This document shows, piece by piece, positions 17,809 to 25,108 of a stretch of DNA of 64,000 nucleotides. The DNA is taken from assembly GCA_017164015.1 (NCBI GenBank), contig CP071065.1, positions 5,185,918 through 5,249,917 of the forward strand. The letters run 5' to 3'. Both the position numbers and the translations under genes were made by a program. The stretch comes from Nostoc sp. UHCC 0702. Lineage in GTDB: Bacteria > Cyanobacteriota > Cyanobacteriia > Cyanobacteriales > Nostocaceae. A model generated the notes under the pieces. The model did not search any database, had not been told where the DNA came from, and saw only the letters and a program-made list of their open reading frames with translations. Within the stretch, counting starts at the first letter, position 1, and each line of letters opens with the position of its first letter.

Positions 17809-18576
17809 ATGATCAAACCATTACAAAATAAAATTGCATTGATTACTGGGGCTAGTCGTGGTCTTGGTCGCGCGATCGCATTACGATTTGCCAAAGAGGG
17901 TATTGGTGTAATTGTCAACTACAGCAGTAACAAAAATGCAGCCGATGAAGTAGTGCAGGAAATCACTGATAATGGCGGTGTTGGCTTTGCTGTTCAGGCA
18001 GATTTAGGTTCTCTAACAGGGGTAGAGAAACTTTTTCAAAGTGTAGACACTAAGCTACAAGAAACGAACGGTAATACAAAATTTGACATTTTAGTTAACA
18101 ATGCAGGTATCGCACCTACTGCTACTACTCAAGAGACATCAGAAGAACTATTCGACCAAGTTTTTAACCTGAACGTTAAAAGTTTATTCTTCATCACCCA
18201 GCAAGCCATCCCTCGTCTCAACGATGGCGGACGCATTATCAATATAAGTACAGGTTTAAGCCGTGTAGCTAATGTTTCTTACCCTGTCTATTCTGCCAGT
18301 AAAGGATCTGTGGATGTTTTGACTCGCGTATGGGCAGCCGAGTTAGGGCCACGGGGTATAACAGTCAACAACATAGCCCCCGGTGCGATCGATACTGATA
18401 TCAATGCTCACTGGTTGCGTAGTGATGAAGGTCGTAAAATGGTGACGGAACAAGCTGCCTTGGGTCGAGTTGGTTATGCAGAAGACATTGGTGATGTTGC
18501 TGCCTTCCTAATATCTGATGATAGTCGTTGGATTACAGGGCAGCGCATTGAAGCTAGTGGTGGATGGATGCTATAA
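17809..18576 (+). CDS. Short-chain dehydrogenase/reductase (SDR)
   Basis: 255 residues, classical SDR length. Cofactor motif TGASRGLGRAIA at 14-25, NNAG at about 98-101, catalytic Ser in IINISTG and Tyr/Lys in YSASK. The C-terminus ITGQRIEASGGWML is typical of the FabG-like subgroup. The R-rich cofactor loop (NYSSNKNA) suggests NADP(H). The substrate cannot be told. An AAAGAGG ribosome site precedes ATG 17809. Confidence 0.92.
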   Translation: MIKPLQNKIALITGASRGLGRAIALRFAKEGIGVIVNYSSNKNAADEVVQEITDNGGVGFAVQADLGSLTGVEKLFQSVDTKLQETNGNTKFDILVNNAGIAPTATTQETSEELFDQVFNLNVKSLFFITQQAIPRLNDGGRIINISTGLSRVANVSYPVYSASKGSVDVLTRVWAAELGPRGITVNNIAPGAIDTDINAHWLRSDEGRKMVTEQAALGRVGYAEDIGDVAAFLISDDSRWITGQRIEASGGWML

Positions 18577-18625
18577 AGTCAGGTTGATAATTCAGGCGTT
18601 ACTAATTGTAAGTATGATTCTTCTA

Positions 18626-18648
18626 GGGGCAATTCATCAAATTGCCCC
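18626..18648. terminator. Hairpin after the SDR gene
   Basis: Perfect GGGGCAATT/AATTGCCCC stem with a five-base loop. It could be a terminator or a small dispersed repeat; there is no T run. Confidence 0.35.
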
Positions 18649-18799
18649 TACAAAAAGGGTGATGAATTGCAGAATGAGTAAATTAATACGGTTCTTCAGC
18701 AACACTATAATTCAACTATTGCTGTATTTTTATGATTACTGCAACCTTGGCAAAAGTCAGGTTAAAATTGCAAGCAATGTGTAAACCTGAAGTGAAACT

Positions 18800-19285
18800 A
18801 TGAAGACTGCTGAAAAATTAGCTGCGGGTTGGCTGTTAACACTCGGATTCATGTTTTTAACACTATCAGTCTCAGCGGTACTTGAGAAAAATAGTATGCT
18901 GAAGCCAATCCCAAAAGGTGATGCAGAGTCAGTACAGGAATTTGTCAATAATGACGCGCGTTATTACCTGGAAACTACTGCTAGGCAAGGTCTAATTTTT
19001 GGCGTTCCTACTATAGTGCTGGGCGGATGGTTAAGCTTAGCAATGTACCGTCAAAGTAAGTATGAACAAAAAGCACTTCAGCAACAAGTAAGCGATCGCT
19101 TGCAATCTGTTTTTTATCATATGTTACAAGAAAATCGCGGGCGCGTAACTGTTTTAGGTTTTGCGATGCATTCACAACTACCAGCAGCAGCCGCCAAGCA
19201 ATATTTAGATGAAAAAGCTAAAGAATTCAATGCGAATTTTCAAGTCAATGAACAAGGGGGCGTATCATATCATTTTGATATCTAA
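18800..19285 (+). CDS. Conserved small membrane protein, unknown function
   Basis: 161 residues. Two membrane segments (LAAGWLLTLGFMFLTLSVSAVL at the start, GLIFGVPTIVLGGWLSLAMY at about 65-84) are followed by a soluble domain (RLQSVFYHMLQENRGRVTVL... AKEFNANFQVNEQGGVSYHF). The soluble part looks like a small regulatory or wHTH-like fold. I know no function. It is flanked by DUF423 and SDR genes on the same strand. Confidence 0.75.
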   Translation: MKTAEKLAAGWLLTLGFMFLTLSVSAVLEKNSMLKPIPKGDAESVQEFVNNDARYYLETTARQGLIFGVPTIVLGGWLSLAMYRQSKYEQKALQQQVSDRLQSVFYHMLQENRGRVTVLGFAMHSQLPAAAAKQYLDEKAKEFNANFQVNEQGGVSYHFDI

Positions 19286-19416
19286 AGGGTACTTGAAGAA
19301 ATAAATTATGATGACTGATGACTGTTGACTGCTGACTGCTGACTGTCAGCTAGAACAATGTTTGGGATTTATGGCTTTATTCTGTTAAATTACACAGTTA
19401 TTCACGGCTAGGTTTC

Positions 19417-19797
19417 ATGACGCAGATTTTTTTAAGCGTAGCTGCTATTTTAGGCGGCTTGTCGGTTGCTACTGGTGCTTTCGCTTCCCATGCTTTACGA
19501 GAAAAAATTAGTGAGCGATCGCTCGAAATTTTTGAAACCGGCGCTCGTTACCAAATGTACCACGCTCTCGCACTTTTATTGGTAGCACTACTAATTAGTC
19601 GCACTCAATCGCCTCAACCTACTCTCATAGCTAGTGGGTGGCTGTTTATCATTGGTATTGCTCTTTTTTCAGGGAGTTTGTACGCTTTGAGCTTAACTGG
19701 TATTAAATCCTTGGGTGCCATTACACCACTAGGGGGTGCAGCCTTTCTTGCCGGTTGGGGTGCTTTAGCTTTTAGCGCTTGGAGTTTGAAATTTTAG
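19417..19797 (+). CDS. DUF423 family membrane protein (YgdD-like)
   Basis: 126 residues with four hydrophobic helices. Family hallmarks are GGLSVATGAFASHALRE near the N-terminus, TGARYQMYHALALLLVALL, and GSLYALSLTG followed by ITPLGGAAFLAGW. The function is unknown in the family. The upstream GTTGACTGCTGACTG string is STRR-like. Confidence 0.92.
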   Translation: MTQIFLSVAAILGGLSVATGAFASHALREKISERSLEIFETGARYQMYHALALLLVALLISRTQSPQPTLIASGWLFIIGIALFSGSLYALSLTGIKSLGAITPLGGAAFLAGWGALAFSAWSLKF

Positions 19798-19800
19798 ACA

Positions 19801-19850
19801 GTTAGAGTTAGAAGTTAAAATCTCTTAACTTCTAATTCTCAACTTTACCA
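19801..19850. terminator. Convergent hairpin between DUF423 and RlaP genes
   Basis: A long inverted repeat (GTTAGAGTTAGAAGTTAA against TTAACTTCTAATTCTCAAC) overlaps the last codons of the minus-strand gene. Suitable as a bidirectional terminator. Confidence 0.5.
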
Positions 19851-20583
19851 GCAAATTATGTAAACTTACCTTCCCTACAGGTGCTTCAGGTAGTGTACTT
19901 GCTTCATATGCTTCTTGCAAGCGATCGCGCAACCGTTCATATTCTCTTTGATGAAAAGCCACATCAACATTTGACAAAGTAGACTTTTCTGCATCTGCCA
20001 ACTTTTGGGCTATTAAATCAGCAATGTATGGTAAATCAAAAATCTCATTTAGCTTGATTAAATTAGCTTCAATTACCCCTGTTTGCATGAGGTAAATCCC
20101 CGTCAATAGCACTCGATAAATATAAAGTAGTGGCTTGACTCGATGTGGCTGTTCTTTTTCAAATAGTTTCCATTGCGTTGCCGCAAAACCAAAATAATGA
20201 TAGCTGTGGTGACGGGTAATACAGTCTTGAACAATAATTTTTAACTCTTCATATTCTGGTGTACTTTTTAATATTAAAGGTGAATACAGTTGCTCTAACA
20301 CATAGCCATTCTTTCTCAGGAGTAGCAAAAAGAATTTTTTGATCTCATGAGTTACCAAATCAATTTGCAAAGATTCACGAATTTCTGATATTTCAATAGT
20401 TTCAGCACCAATATTTAATCCTACTACTTCTTGCACTGGTAAAATATGCACACCACGCAAATCATAGTCAGAATCTAGAGAAGGGAAACCATATAAATGA
20501 GAACCGCTAATGGTGGCAAATAAAAGCGGGTAAGGTTGTTGCTCAACTATTATTTTGATATCAGCTGGAATATTCATAATCAA
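19825..20583 (-). CDS. RlaP-type nucleotidyltransferase
   Basis: 252 residues. The nucleotidyltransferase core is ATISGSHLYGFPSLDSDYD, i.e. GSxxYG then SDxD, with a later acidic residue in LQIDLVTHEIKKFF. This is the RNA-repair-associated RlaP family of the Pol-beta superfamily, whose substrate is not established. It lies 29 bp downstream of a DUF6717-like gene on the same strand and probably forms an operon with it. Confidence 0.85.
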   Translation of the reverse strand: MIMNIPADIKIIVEQQPYPLLFATISGSHLYGFPSLDSDYDLRGVHILPVQEVVGLNIGAETIEISEIRESLQIDLVTHEIKKFFLLLLRKNGYVLEQLYSPLILKSTPEYEELKIIVQDCITRHHSYHYFGFAATQWKLFEKEQPHRVKPLLYIYRVLLTGIYLMQTGVIEANLIKLNEIFDLPYIADLIAQKLADAEKSTLSNVDVAFHQREYERLRDRLQEAYEASTLPEAPVGKVSLHNLLVKLRIRS

Positions 20584-20612
20584 ACTTCATATCAATCAGA
20601 CACCAAAATTTT

Positions 20613-20969
20613 CTAAAAAATCTCATAAAGACTTTCAGCCTTGCAATATATTTTCTTTGGCGGTTCGCTAAAGTATTTAAATAATGCTGGACATAGCCAT
20701 CCATCTAGATTTTTTGCACTCCAGGAATACCAATGACCGTTATACTCTTCTTTTAACCAAATCAATTCAGCTTGGTAACCGGGAAAAGGATTGGCAGAAA
20801 ACAAAAGTTTAAAACCTTCCTCAACATTAACAATGTCTTTAATTAGAATGTCGATCATTTCAGGTATGCCGCTAACGAATGGTTCTTGGACTAGTCCCAT
20901 TCGCTCATCATCAAATACCCATGTTTGATTATGTCTATATGGGAAAATCACCATTATGGAGTTAGTCAT
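20613..20969 (-). CDS. Small conserved protein, DUF6717-like
   Basis: 118 residues, soluble. The opening MVIFPYRHNQTWVFDD and LVQEPFVSGIPEMIDIL match my memory of the DUF6717 family, whose function is unknown. WYSWSAKNLDGWLCPALFKYF is also family-like. Upstream of the RlaP gene, likely cotranscribed. Confidence 0.7.
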   Translation of the reverse strand: MTNSIMVIFPYRHNQTWVFDDERMGLVQEPFVSGIPEMIDILIKDIVNVEEGFKLLFSANPFPGYQAELIWLKEEYNGHWYSWSAKNLDGWLCPALFKYFSEPPKKIYCKAESLYEIF

Positions 20970-21243
20970 TGATTATTACTCCTTCATCCAAATTATTTCA
21001 CCGTCAGATTTTATAATTATGCGAAAATCAGAGAAAACAAGATAAATTTATCTAAAATCTGGCGAAAAGGGCACAAAGACTACTTGAGGCAACTTTCACT
21101 AAGACGAGGATAGCGCCAATTTCAGCAATTAGGAGGAGATATCACTATTCAAAAGTTTACACTTTTATACCTAATTGGGGTTTAAAAAAGGAGCAAACAT
21201 CCTTTAGGCTGGGTTAATATGTTTATTTTTGAGAGAGTGCCAA
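20970..21243. other. Intergenic region
   Basis: AT-rich; nothing recognised apart from a possible promoter for the small membrane peptide that follows. Confidence 0.4.
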
Positions 21244-21354
21244 ATGAGCAATCCACAGAAAAACCAGATTAAAATTGAGCCAGCAACCCTGGTTTTAATT
21301 GTGTCTGTTCTGATACTCCTGCCGTTGCTAATAACTGGTTTTTTGTTTCAATAA
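21244..21354 (+). CDS. 36-residue single-span membrane peptide
   Basis: ATG 21244 to TAA 21354. It has a polar N-terminus (MSNPQKNQIKIEP) followed by one strongly hydrophobic helix (LVLIVSVLILLPLLITGFLF). GAGAGAGTG lies just upstream as a weak ribosome site. Small single-helix proteins of this kind are common in cyanobacterial membranes complexes, but I do not recognise this one. Confidence 0.45.
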   Translation: MSNPQKNQIKIEPATLVLIVSVLILLPLLITGFLFQ

Positions 21355-21481
21355 GCATTAAAAAACTTTAGAATTCACTGTTTTAGGTTGTTTCATATTT
21401 AACTTGCAGATGTAATCATGTTGACTGATGACTGATAACGATCCTCACAATTAGGGGCGCAAAGCCTCGCGCCCCTACTTA

Positions 21482-22654
21482 CTACTTCGGTAAAACCTGC
21501 CGCAGTGCTGCTAAAAGTTGGTCAACACTTTCTTTGCGGCTATTGAAGCCCATCAGTCCGACGCGCCAAACTTGACCAGCGAGTTCGCCAAGACCACCAC
21601 CAATTTCAATGCCGTGTTCATTAAGTAACTGGCGTGCAATTGCTTTGCCATCTACTCCAGTGGGAATGCGGACAGTGGTAAGGGTTGGCAGTCGATACTC
21701 TTTTTCGACGTGCATACTCAATCCTAAATCTTCCAGTCCTTCCCACAGATACTCTACATTCTTTTGATGACGCTGCCAGCAGTTTGCTAGTCCCTCTTCT
21801 GCAACCAAACGTAGTGCTTCCCGTAATGCATAGTACAAGTTAATGGGCGCTGTGTGATGATAGATGCGTTCGCGAAGCGTCTTTGAAGGAGATTCGCTAC
21901 CCCAATACTTGCCTAGCAACGACATATCTAAATACCAGTTTGCAACCTTTGTGCGGCGTTGTTGCAATTTCTCAACAGCACGCGGACTCATTGTAAAGGG
22001 AGAAGCCCCAGGCGGACAACCCAAACCTTTTTGACTACAACTGTAAGCTAGGTCAACTCCCCAAGCATCCAAAAATATGGGGACACCACCCAGACTAGTT
22101 ACTGTATCTACTAACAGTAGTGTGCCAAACTCGCGGCACAATTCACCGACACCTTCCAAAGGTTGACGCGCACCTGTGGAAGTCTCGGCGTGAACCAGAG
22201 CTAGAATAGCTGGACGATGAGTTTCTATGGCAGTTCTGAGTTCATCTAACGTGAAAACTTGTCCCCAAGATTTTGTAATGGTTCGCACATCAGCACCATA
22301 TCGCCCAGCCATATCCACAAGGCGATTACCGAAGTAACCAGCTACACCAATCAAAACTACATCACCTGGTTCTGTGACATTAGCAATGGTTGCCTCCATT
22401 GCGGCTGTTCCTGTACCGCTGACAGCAATGGTGAGGGAGTTTTCTGTCTGCCATACGTAGCGTAAAAGAGACTGAATTTCATCCATCAGCCCTAGAAAAG
22501 CTGGGTCAAGATGCCCAACTGGTGAGGTATTCATCGCTTGCAGCACTGCGGGATGGGCATTTGAAGGCCCCGGCCCCAACAGCAGACGGGATGGAATTTC
22601 TAAAGGTTTGAGTTGTAAACGCTGACTGTCGTTGATTGAGATTGTTGAGGTCAT
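21482..22654 (-). CDS. PLP-dependent alanine-glyoxylate / serine-pyruvate aminotransferase
   Basis: 390 residues, class V aminotransferase. The start LLLGPGPSNAHPAVL and the PLP lysine K209 in YSCSQKGLGCPPG are diagnostic of the AGT/SPT group. HAETSTGARQPLEGVG and DTVTSLGG carry the PLP-binding Asp. It probably converts glyoxylate from photorespiration to glycine. Older annotations call cyanobacterial relatives 'soluble hydrogenase 42 kDa subunit'. Monocistronic. Confidence 0.92.
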   Translation of the reverse strand: MTSTISINDSQRLQLKPLEIPSRLLLGPGPSNAHPAVLQAMNTSPVGHLDPAFLGLMDEIQSLLRYVWQTENSLTIAVSGTGTAAMEATIANVTEPGDVVLIGVAGYFGNRLVDMAGRYGADVRTITKSWGQVFTLDELRTAIETHRPAILALVHAETSTGARQPLEGVGELCREFGTLLLVDTVTSLGGVPIFLDAWGVDLAYSCSQKGLGCPPGASPFTMSPRAVEKLQQRRTKVANWYLDMSLLGKYWGSESPSKTLRERIYHHTAPINLYYALREALRLVAEEGLANCWQRHQKNVEYLWEGLEDLGLSMHVEKEYRLPTLTTVRIPTGVDGKAIARQLLNEHGIEIGGGLGELAGQVWRVGLMGFNSRKESVDQLLAALRQVLPK

Positions 22655-22880
22655 AATTTATCTTCGCCTAGACGATAGGAAAAGGTGTGAGGGTATGAAG
22701 GGGTAAGGGTATAATATCGTGTTCGGTTGAAGACTGATCGCTGTTGAGCAGGGGGATGAGGGGATGGGGGGATGAGGGGATGAGGGGATGGGGAGATAAC
22801 TGCTAACTCTTAACTTTCAATTAACGGCTATAAACTAAATGTGTGAGAGTACATTTGTTCAATTATCAAAATAAAAAATC

Positions 22881-23270
22881 ATGGTTTTTGCAGGTAAACC
22901 ACCAAATAATTTAGGTGTTCGTAATGGCAAATTAGCACCTTGCCCTAATTCCCCTAATTGTGTTTCTAGCCAGAGTTCAGATGCAGCCCACCAAATTGCA
23001 CCATTGACTTTTACATCTAGTCCAGAAAATGCGATCGCTGCTCTTAAAAGTGTCATTGAATCCTTACCCAGATCCAAAATTATTACGGAAAGTAAAGATT
23101 ATTTATATGCAGAATTTAAGAGTGCTTTGCTGGGATTTGTAGATGATGTCGAGTTTTATCTAGACCGTAATGCAAATGTTATACAGGTTCGCTCAGCCTC
23201 GCGCTTAGGTCAAAGCGATTTGGGTGTCAATCGTCAAAGGATAGAAACCATTAGAGCCAAGCTCAAATAA
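22881..23270 (+). CDS. DUF1499 protein
   Basis: 129 residues, soluble. Family hallmarks are the N-terminal CPNSPNCVSSQ, then AIAALKSVIESLP and YLYAEFKSALLGFVDDVEFYL, and a C-terminal QVRSASRLGQSDLGVNRQRI. The function is unknown; it is widespread in phototrophs. The upstream interval (22741-22795) is a G-rich GGGGATGA low-complexity string. Confidence 0.9.
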   Translation: MVFAGKPPNNLGVRNGKLAPCPNSPNCVSSQSSDAAHQIAPLTFTSSPENAIAALKSVIESLPRSKIITESKDYLYAEFKSALLGFVDDVEFYLDRNANVIQVRSASRLGQSDLGVNRQRIETIRAKLK

Positions 23271-23299
23271 CTACACTAGTCAGTGGTCAGAAGGTAAGA

Positions 23300-23398
23300 G
23301 GCAGGGCAGGGGGGCAGGGGAGCAGGGGGAGCAGGGGAGCAGGGGGAGCAGGGGAGCAGGGGAGCAGGGGAGCAGGGGAGCAGGGGAGCAGGGGGAGT
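23300..23398. repeat. GGGGAGCA low-complexity array
   Basis: About 12 imperfect copies of GGGGAGCA/GGGAGCA between the DUF1499 gene and the 9-bp array. Confidence 0.8.
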
Positions 23399-23405
23399 TA
23401 CAACA

Positions 23406-23732
23406 GCAATTCTCCCTCATCTCCCTCATCTCCCTCATCTCCCTCATCTCCCTCATCTCCCTCATCTCCCTCATCTCCCTCATCTCCCTCATCTTCCTCA
23501 TCTCCCTCATCTTCCTCATCTCCCTCATCTCCCTCATCTCCCTCATCTCCCTCATCTCCCTCATCTCCCTCATCTCCCTCATCTCCCTCATCTCCCTCAT
23601 CTCCCTCATCTCCCTCATCTCCCTCATCTCCCTCATCTCCCTCATCTCCCTCATCTCCCTCATCTCCCTCATCTCCCTCATCTCCCTCATCTCCCTCATC
23701 TCCCTCATCTCCCTCATCTCCCTCATCTCCCC
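23406..23732. repeat. 9-bp tandem repeat array (about 36 copies)
   Basis: CTCCCTCAT repeated with only two variant units (CTTCCTCAT). As the period is nine, the minus strand stays open as repeated Arg-Glu-Met or Gly-Asp-Glu. No start, ribosome site or flanking domain supports a gene. It sits just upstream of potC. Confidence 0.92.
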
Positions 23733-23791
23733 ATCCCCCCATCCCCCCAGGCTTGACTTTTAAGATAAAATATGATATAAAGGCTAATCAT

Positions 23792-24619
23792 ATGAATTCA
23801 GTAATAAGTGTGAATATTTCTTCCTCTAGAAAAAAACCGCGTGTCGCATGGCAGGCGGTTTTCTCAGTAATCGTATTTGTATTCATGTACCTGCCCATAC
23901 TGGTACTTGGCTTTTATAGCTTCAATCAATCACCTTACAGTGCAACTTGGCAAGGATTCACTCTTGATTGGTATGGCAAATTGTTCAGTGATGAGCGAAT
24001 ATTATCAGCTTTAAAAAACAGTTTGATAGTTGCCTTTTGTGCAGTGGGAATTTCAGCAGTGCTGGGAACCTTAATGGCGGTCGGCTTAGCGCGTTATCAA
24101 TTTTTCGGTAAGAAGTTGTATCGCGGTATTTCTTACCTACCATTGATTATTCCTGATATTGCGATCGCAGTTGCCACTCTAGTTTTTTTAGCAGCGTTTG
24201 CCATCCCCTTGAGTTTATGGACAATTGTTGCGGCTCATATAGTATTTTGTCTGGCTTACATCGGGCTTGTAGTTTCCTCACGACTGACTAATTTAGATCC
24301 TCACCTAGAAGAAGCAGCACTAGATTTAGGAGCCACACCAGTGCAGGCTTTCATTCAAGTGTTGCTGCCGCAGTTAATGCCTGGTATTATAGCTGGCTGT
24401 CTGCTAGCCTTTGTTCTGAGCTTAGACGACTTTCTCATCGCCAGTTTTACCGCAGGTAGCGGTTATAACACCTTGCCAATGGAAATTTTTAGTCGCATCA
24501 GAACAGGAGTCAAGCCTGATATTAATGCTCTGAGTGTGTTGCTAATTTCAGTATCTGCAATTGTCGCTTCTGTAGGGGAATTAATTCGCGTTTTCGGAGA
24601 AAAAAAAGTGAATGAATAA
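23792..24619 (+). CDS. potC: ABC transporter permease, spermidine/putrescine PotC type
   Basis: 275 residues from ATG 23792 (AAAGG eight bases upstream); the longer frame from TTG 23753 is unlikely. Six membrane helices: YLPILVLGFYSFNQS in the first, then NSLIVAFCAVGISAVLGTLM. The permease EAA loop EEAALDLGATPVQAFIQVLL contacts the ATPase. LSLDDFLIASF is typical of PotC. It should work with PotA, PotB and PotD, but none of these lies in the window: the gene is isolated between the repeat array and a MITE. Confidence 0.88.
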   Translation: MNSVISVNISSSRKKPRVAWQAVFSVIVFVFMYLPILVLGFYSFNQSPYSATWQGFTLDWYGKLFSDERILSALKNSLIVAFCAVGISAVLGTLMAVGLARYQFFGKKLYRGISYLPLIIPDIAIAVATLVFLAAFAIPLSLWTIVAAHIVFCLAYIGLVVSSRLTNLDPHLEEAALDLGATPVQAFIQVLLPQLMPGIIAGCLLAFVLSLDDFLIASFTAGSGYNTLPMEIFSRIRTGVKPDINALSVLLISVSAIVASVGELIRVFGEKKVNE

Positions 24620-24630
24620 AAAACAAAGAT

Positions 24631-24739
24631 TGGTAATTGGTAATTGGTAATTGGTAATTGGTAATTGGTTTTTACTATTACCCATTACCCATTACCAGGC
24701 AAACCGACTATATCGTAAGTAATTAGCCGAACTTGATAT
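24631..24739. mobile_element. MITE family A, copy 4 (one end lost)
   Basis: Five GGTAATTGG repeats, then the standard ATTACCCATTACC core and the GCCGAACTTGATAT terminus at 24739. The ATATCATGTCCG end is missing. It directly follows potC. Confidence 0.75.
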
Positions 24740-24767
24740 GATGCCATCCGTCAAGGTGTAGAGGAAT

Positions 24768-24815
24768 TGTCGAATAACTAATTATTTGTCGTATTAACAG
24801 ATTATTGTCGTTAAA
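24768..24815 (+). repeat. tRNA-distal end of the CAST-like island
   Basis: Starts TGTCGAATAACTAATTATTT and continues with a second unit, TTAACAGATTATTGTCGTTA. Two clear TnsB-like repeats, against four at the other end, as expected for asymmetric Tn7-like ends. A short frame (DAIRQGVEELSNN, 24740-24781) reads into it from outside, suggesting that it lies at a gene tail now cut off by MITE A. Confidence 0.8.
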
Positions 24816-24897
24816 GATAAAATATTTAAAAACGTTGCTAAATAAGGATTACAACGTTTTTAAGTATGTAAACAATCAAACAATTATTTAACATTTT

Positions 24898-25084
24898 ATA
24901 TCATGTCCGTTTAAACACTTATGATATCTGTGGAGGTCGGTAATTGGGAACTTGTACTGAGCGAAGCCGAAGTATTGGGAATTGGTAATTGGTTTTGAGT
25001 ATTACCTATTACCCATTAACTATTACCTATTATTTATTACCAAGCAAACCGACTATATCGTAAGTAATTAGCCGAACTTGATAT
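24898..25084. mobile_element. MITE family A, copy 3 (inside the island)
   Basis: Complete copy from ATATCATGTCCGTTTAAACA to GCCGAACTTGATAT, with a GTACTGAGCGAAGCCGAAGT insertion in the core. It inserted between the transposon end and hsdR. Confidence 0.8.
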
Positions 25085-25108
25085 TAATTATCTTAGCGAT
25101 ATGCCCAA

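Noticed and set aside
23280..23742. Open frames of Met-Arg-Glu or Gly-Asp-Glu repeats
   Set aside because: Produced by the 9-bp array; no ribosome site or non-repeat domain.
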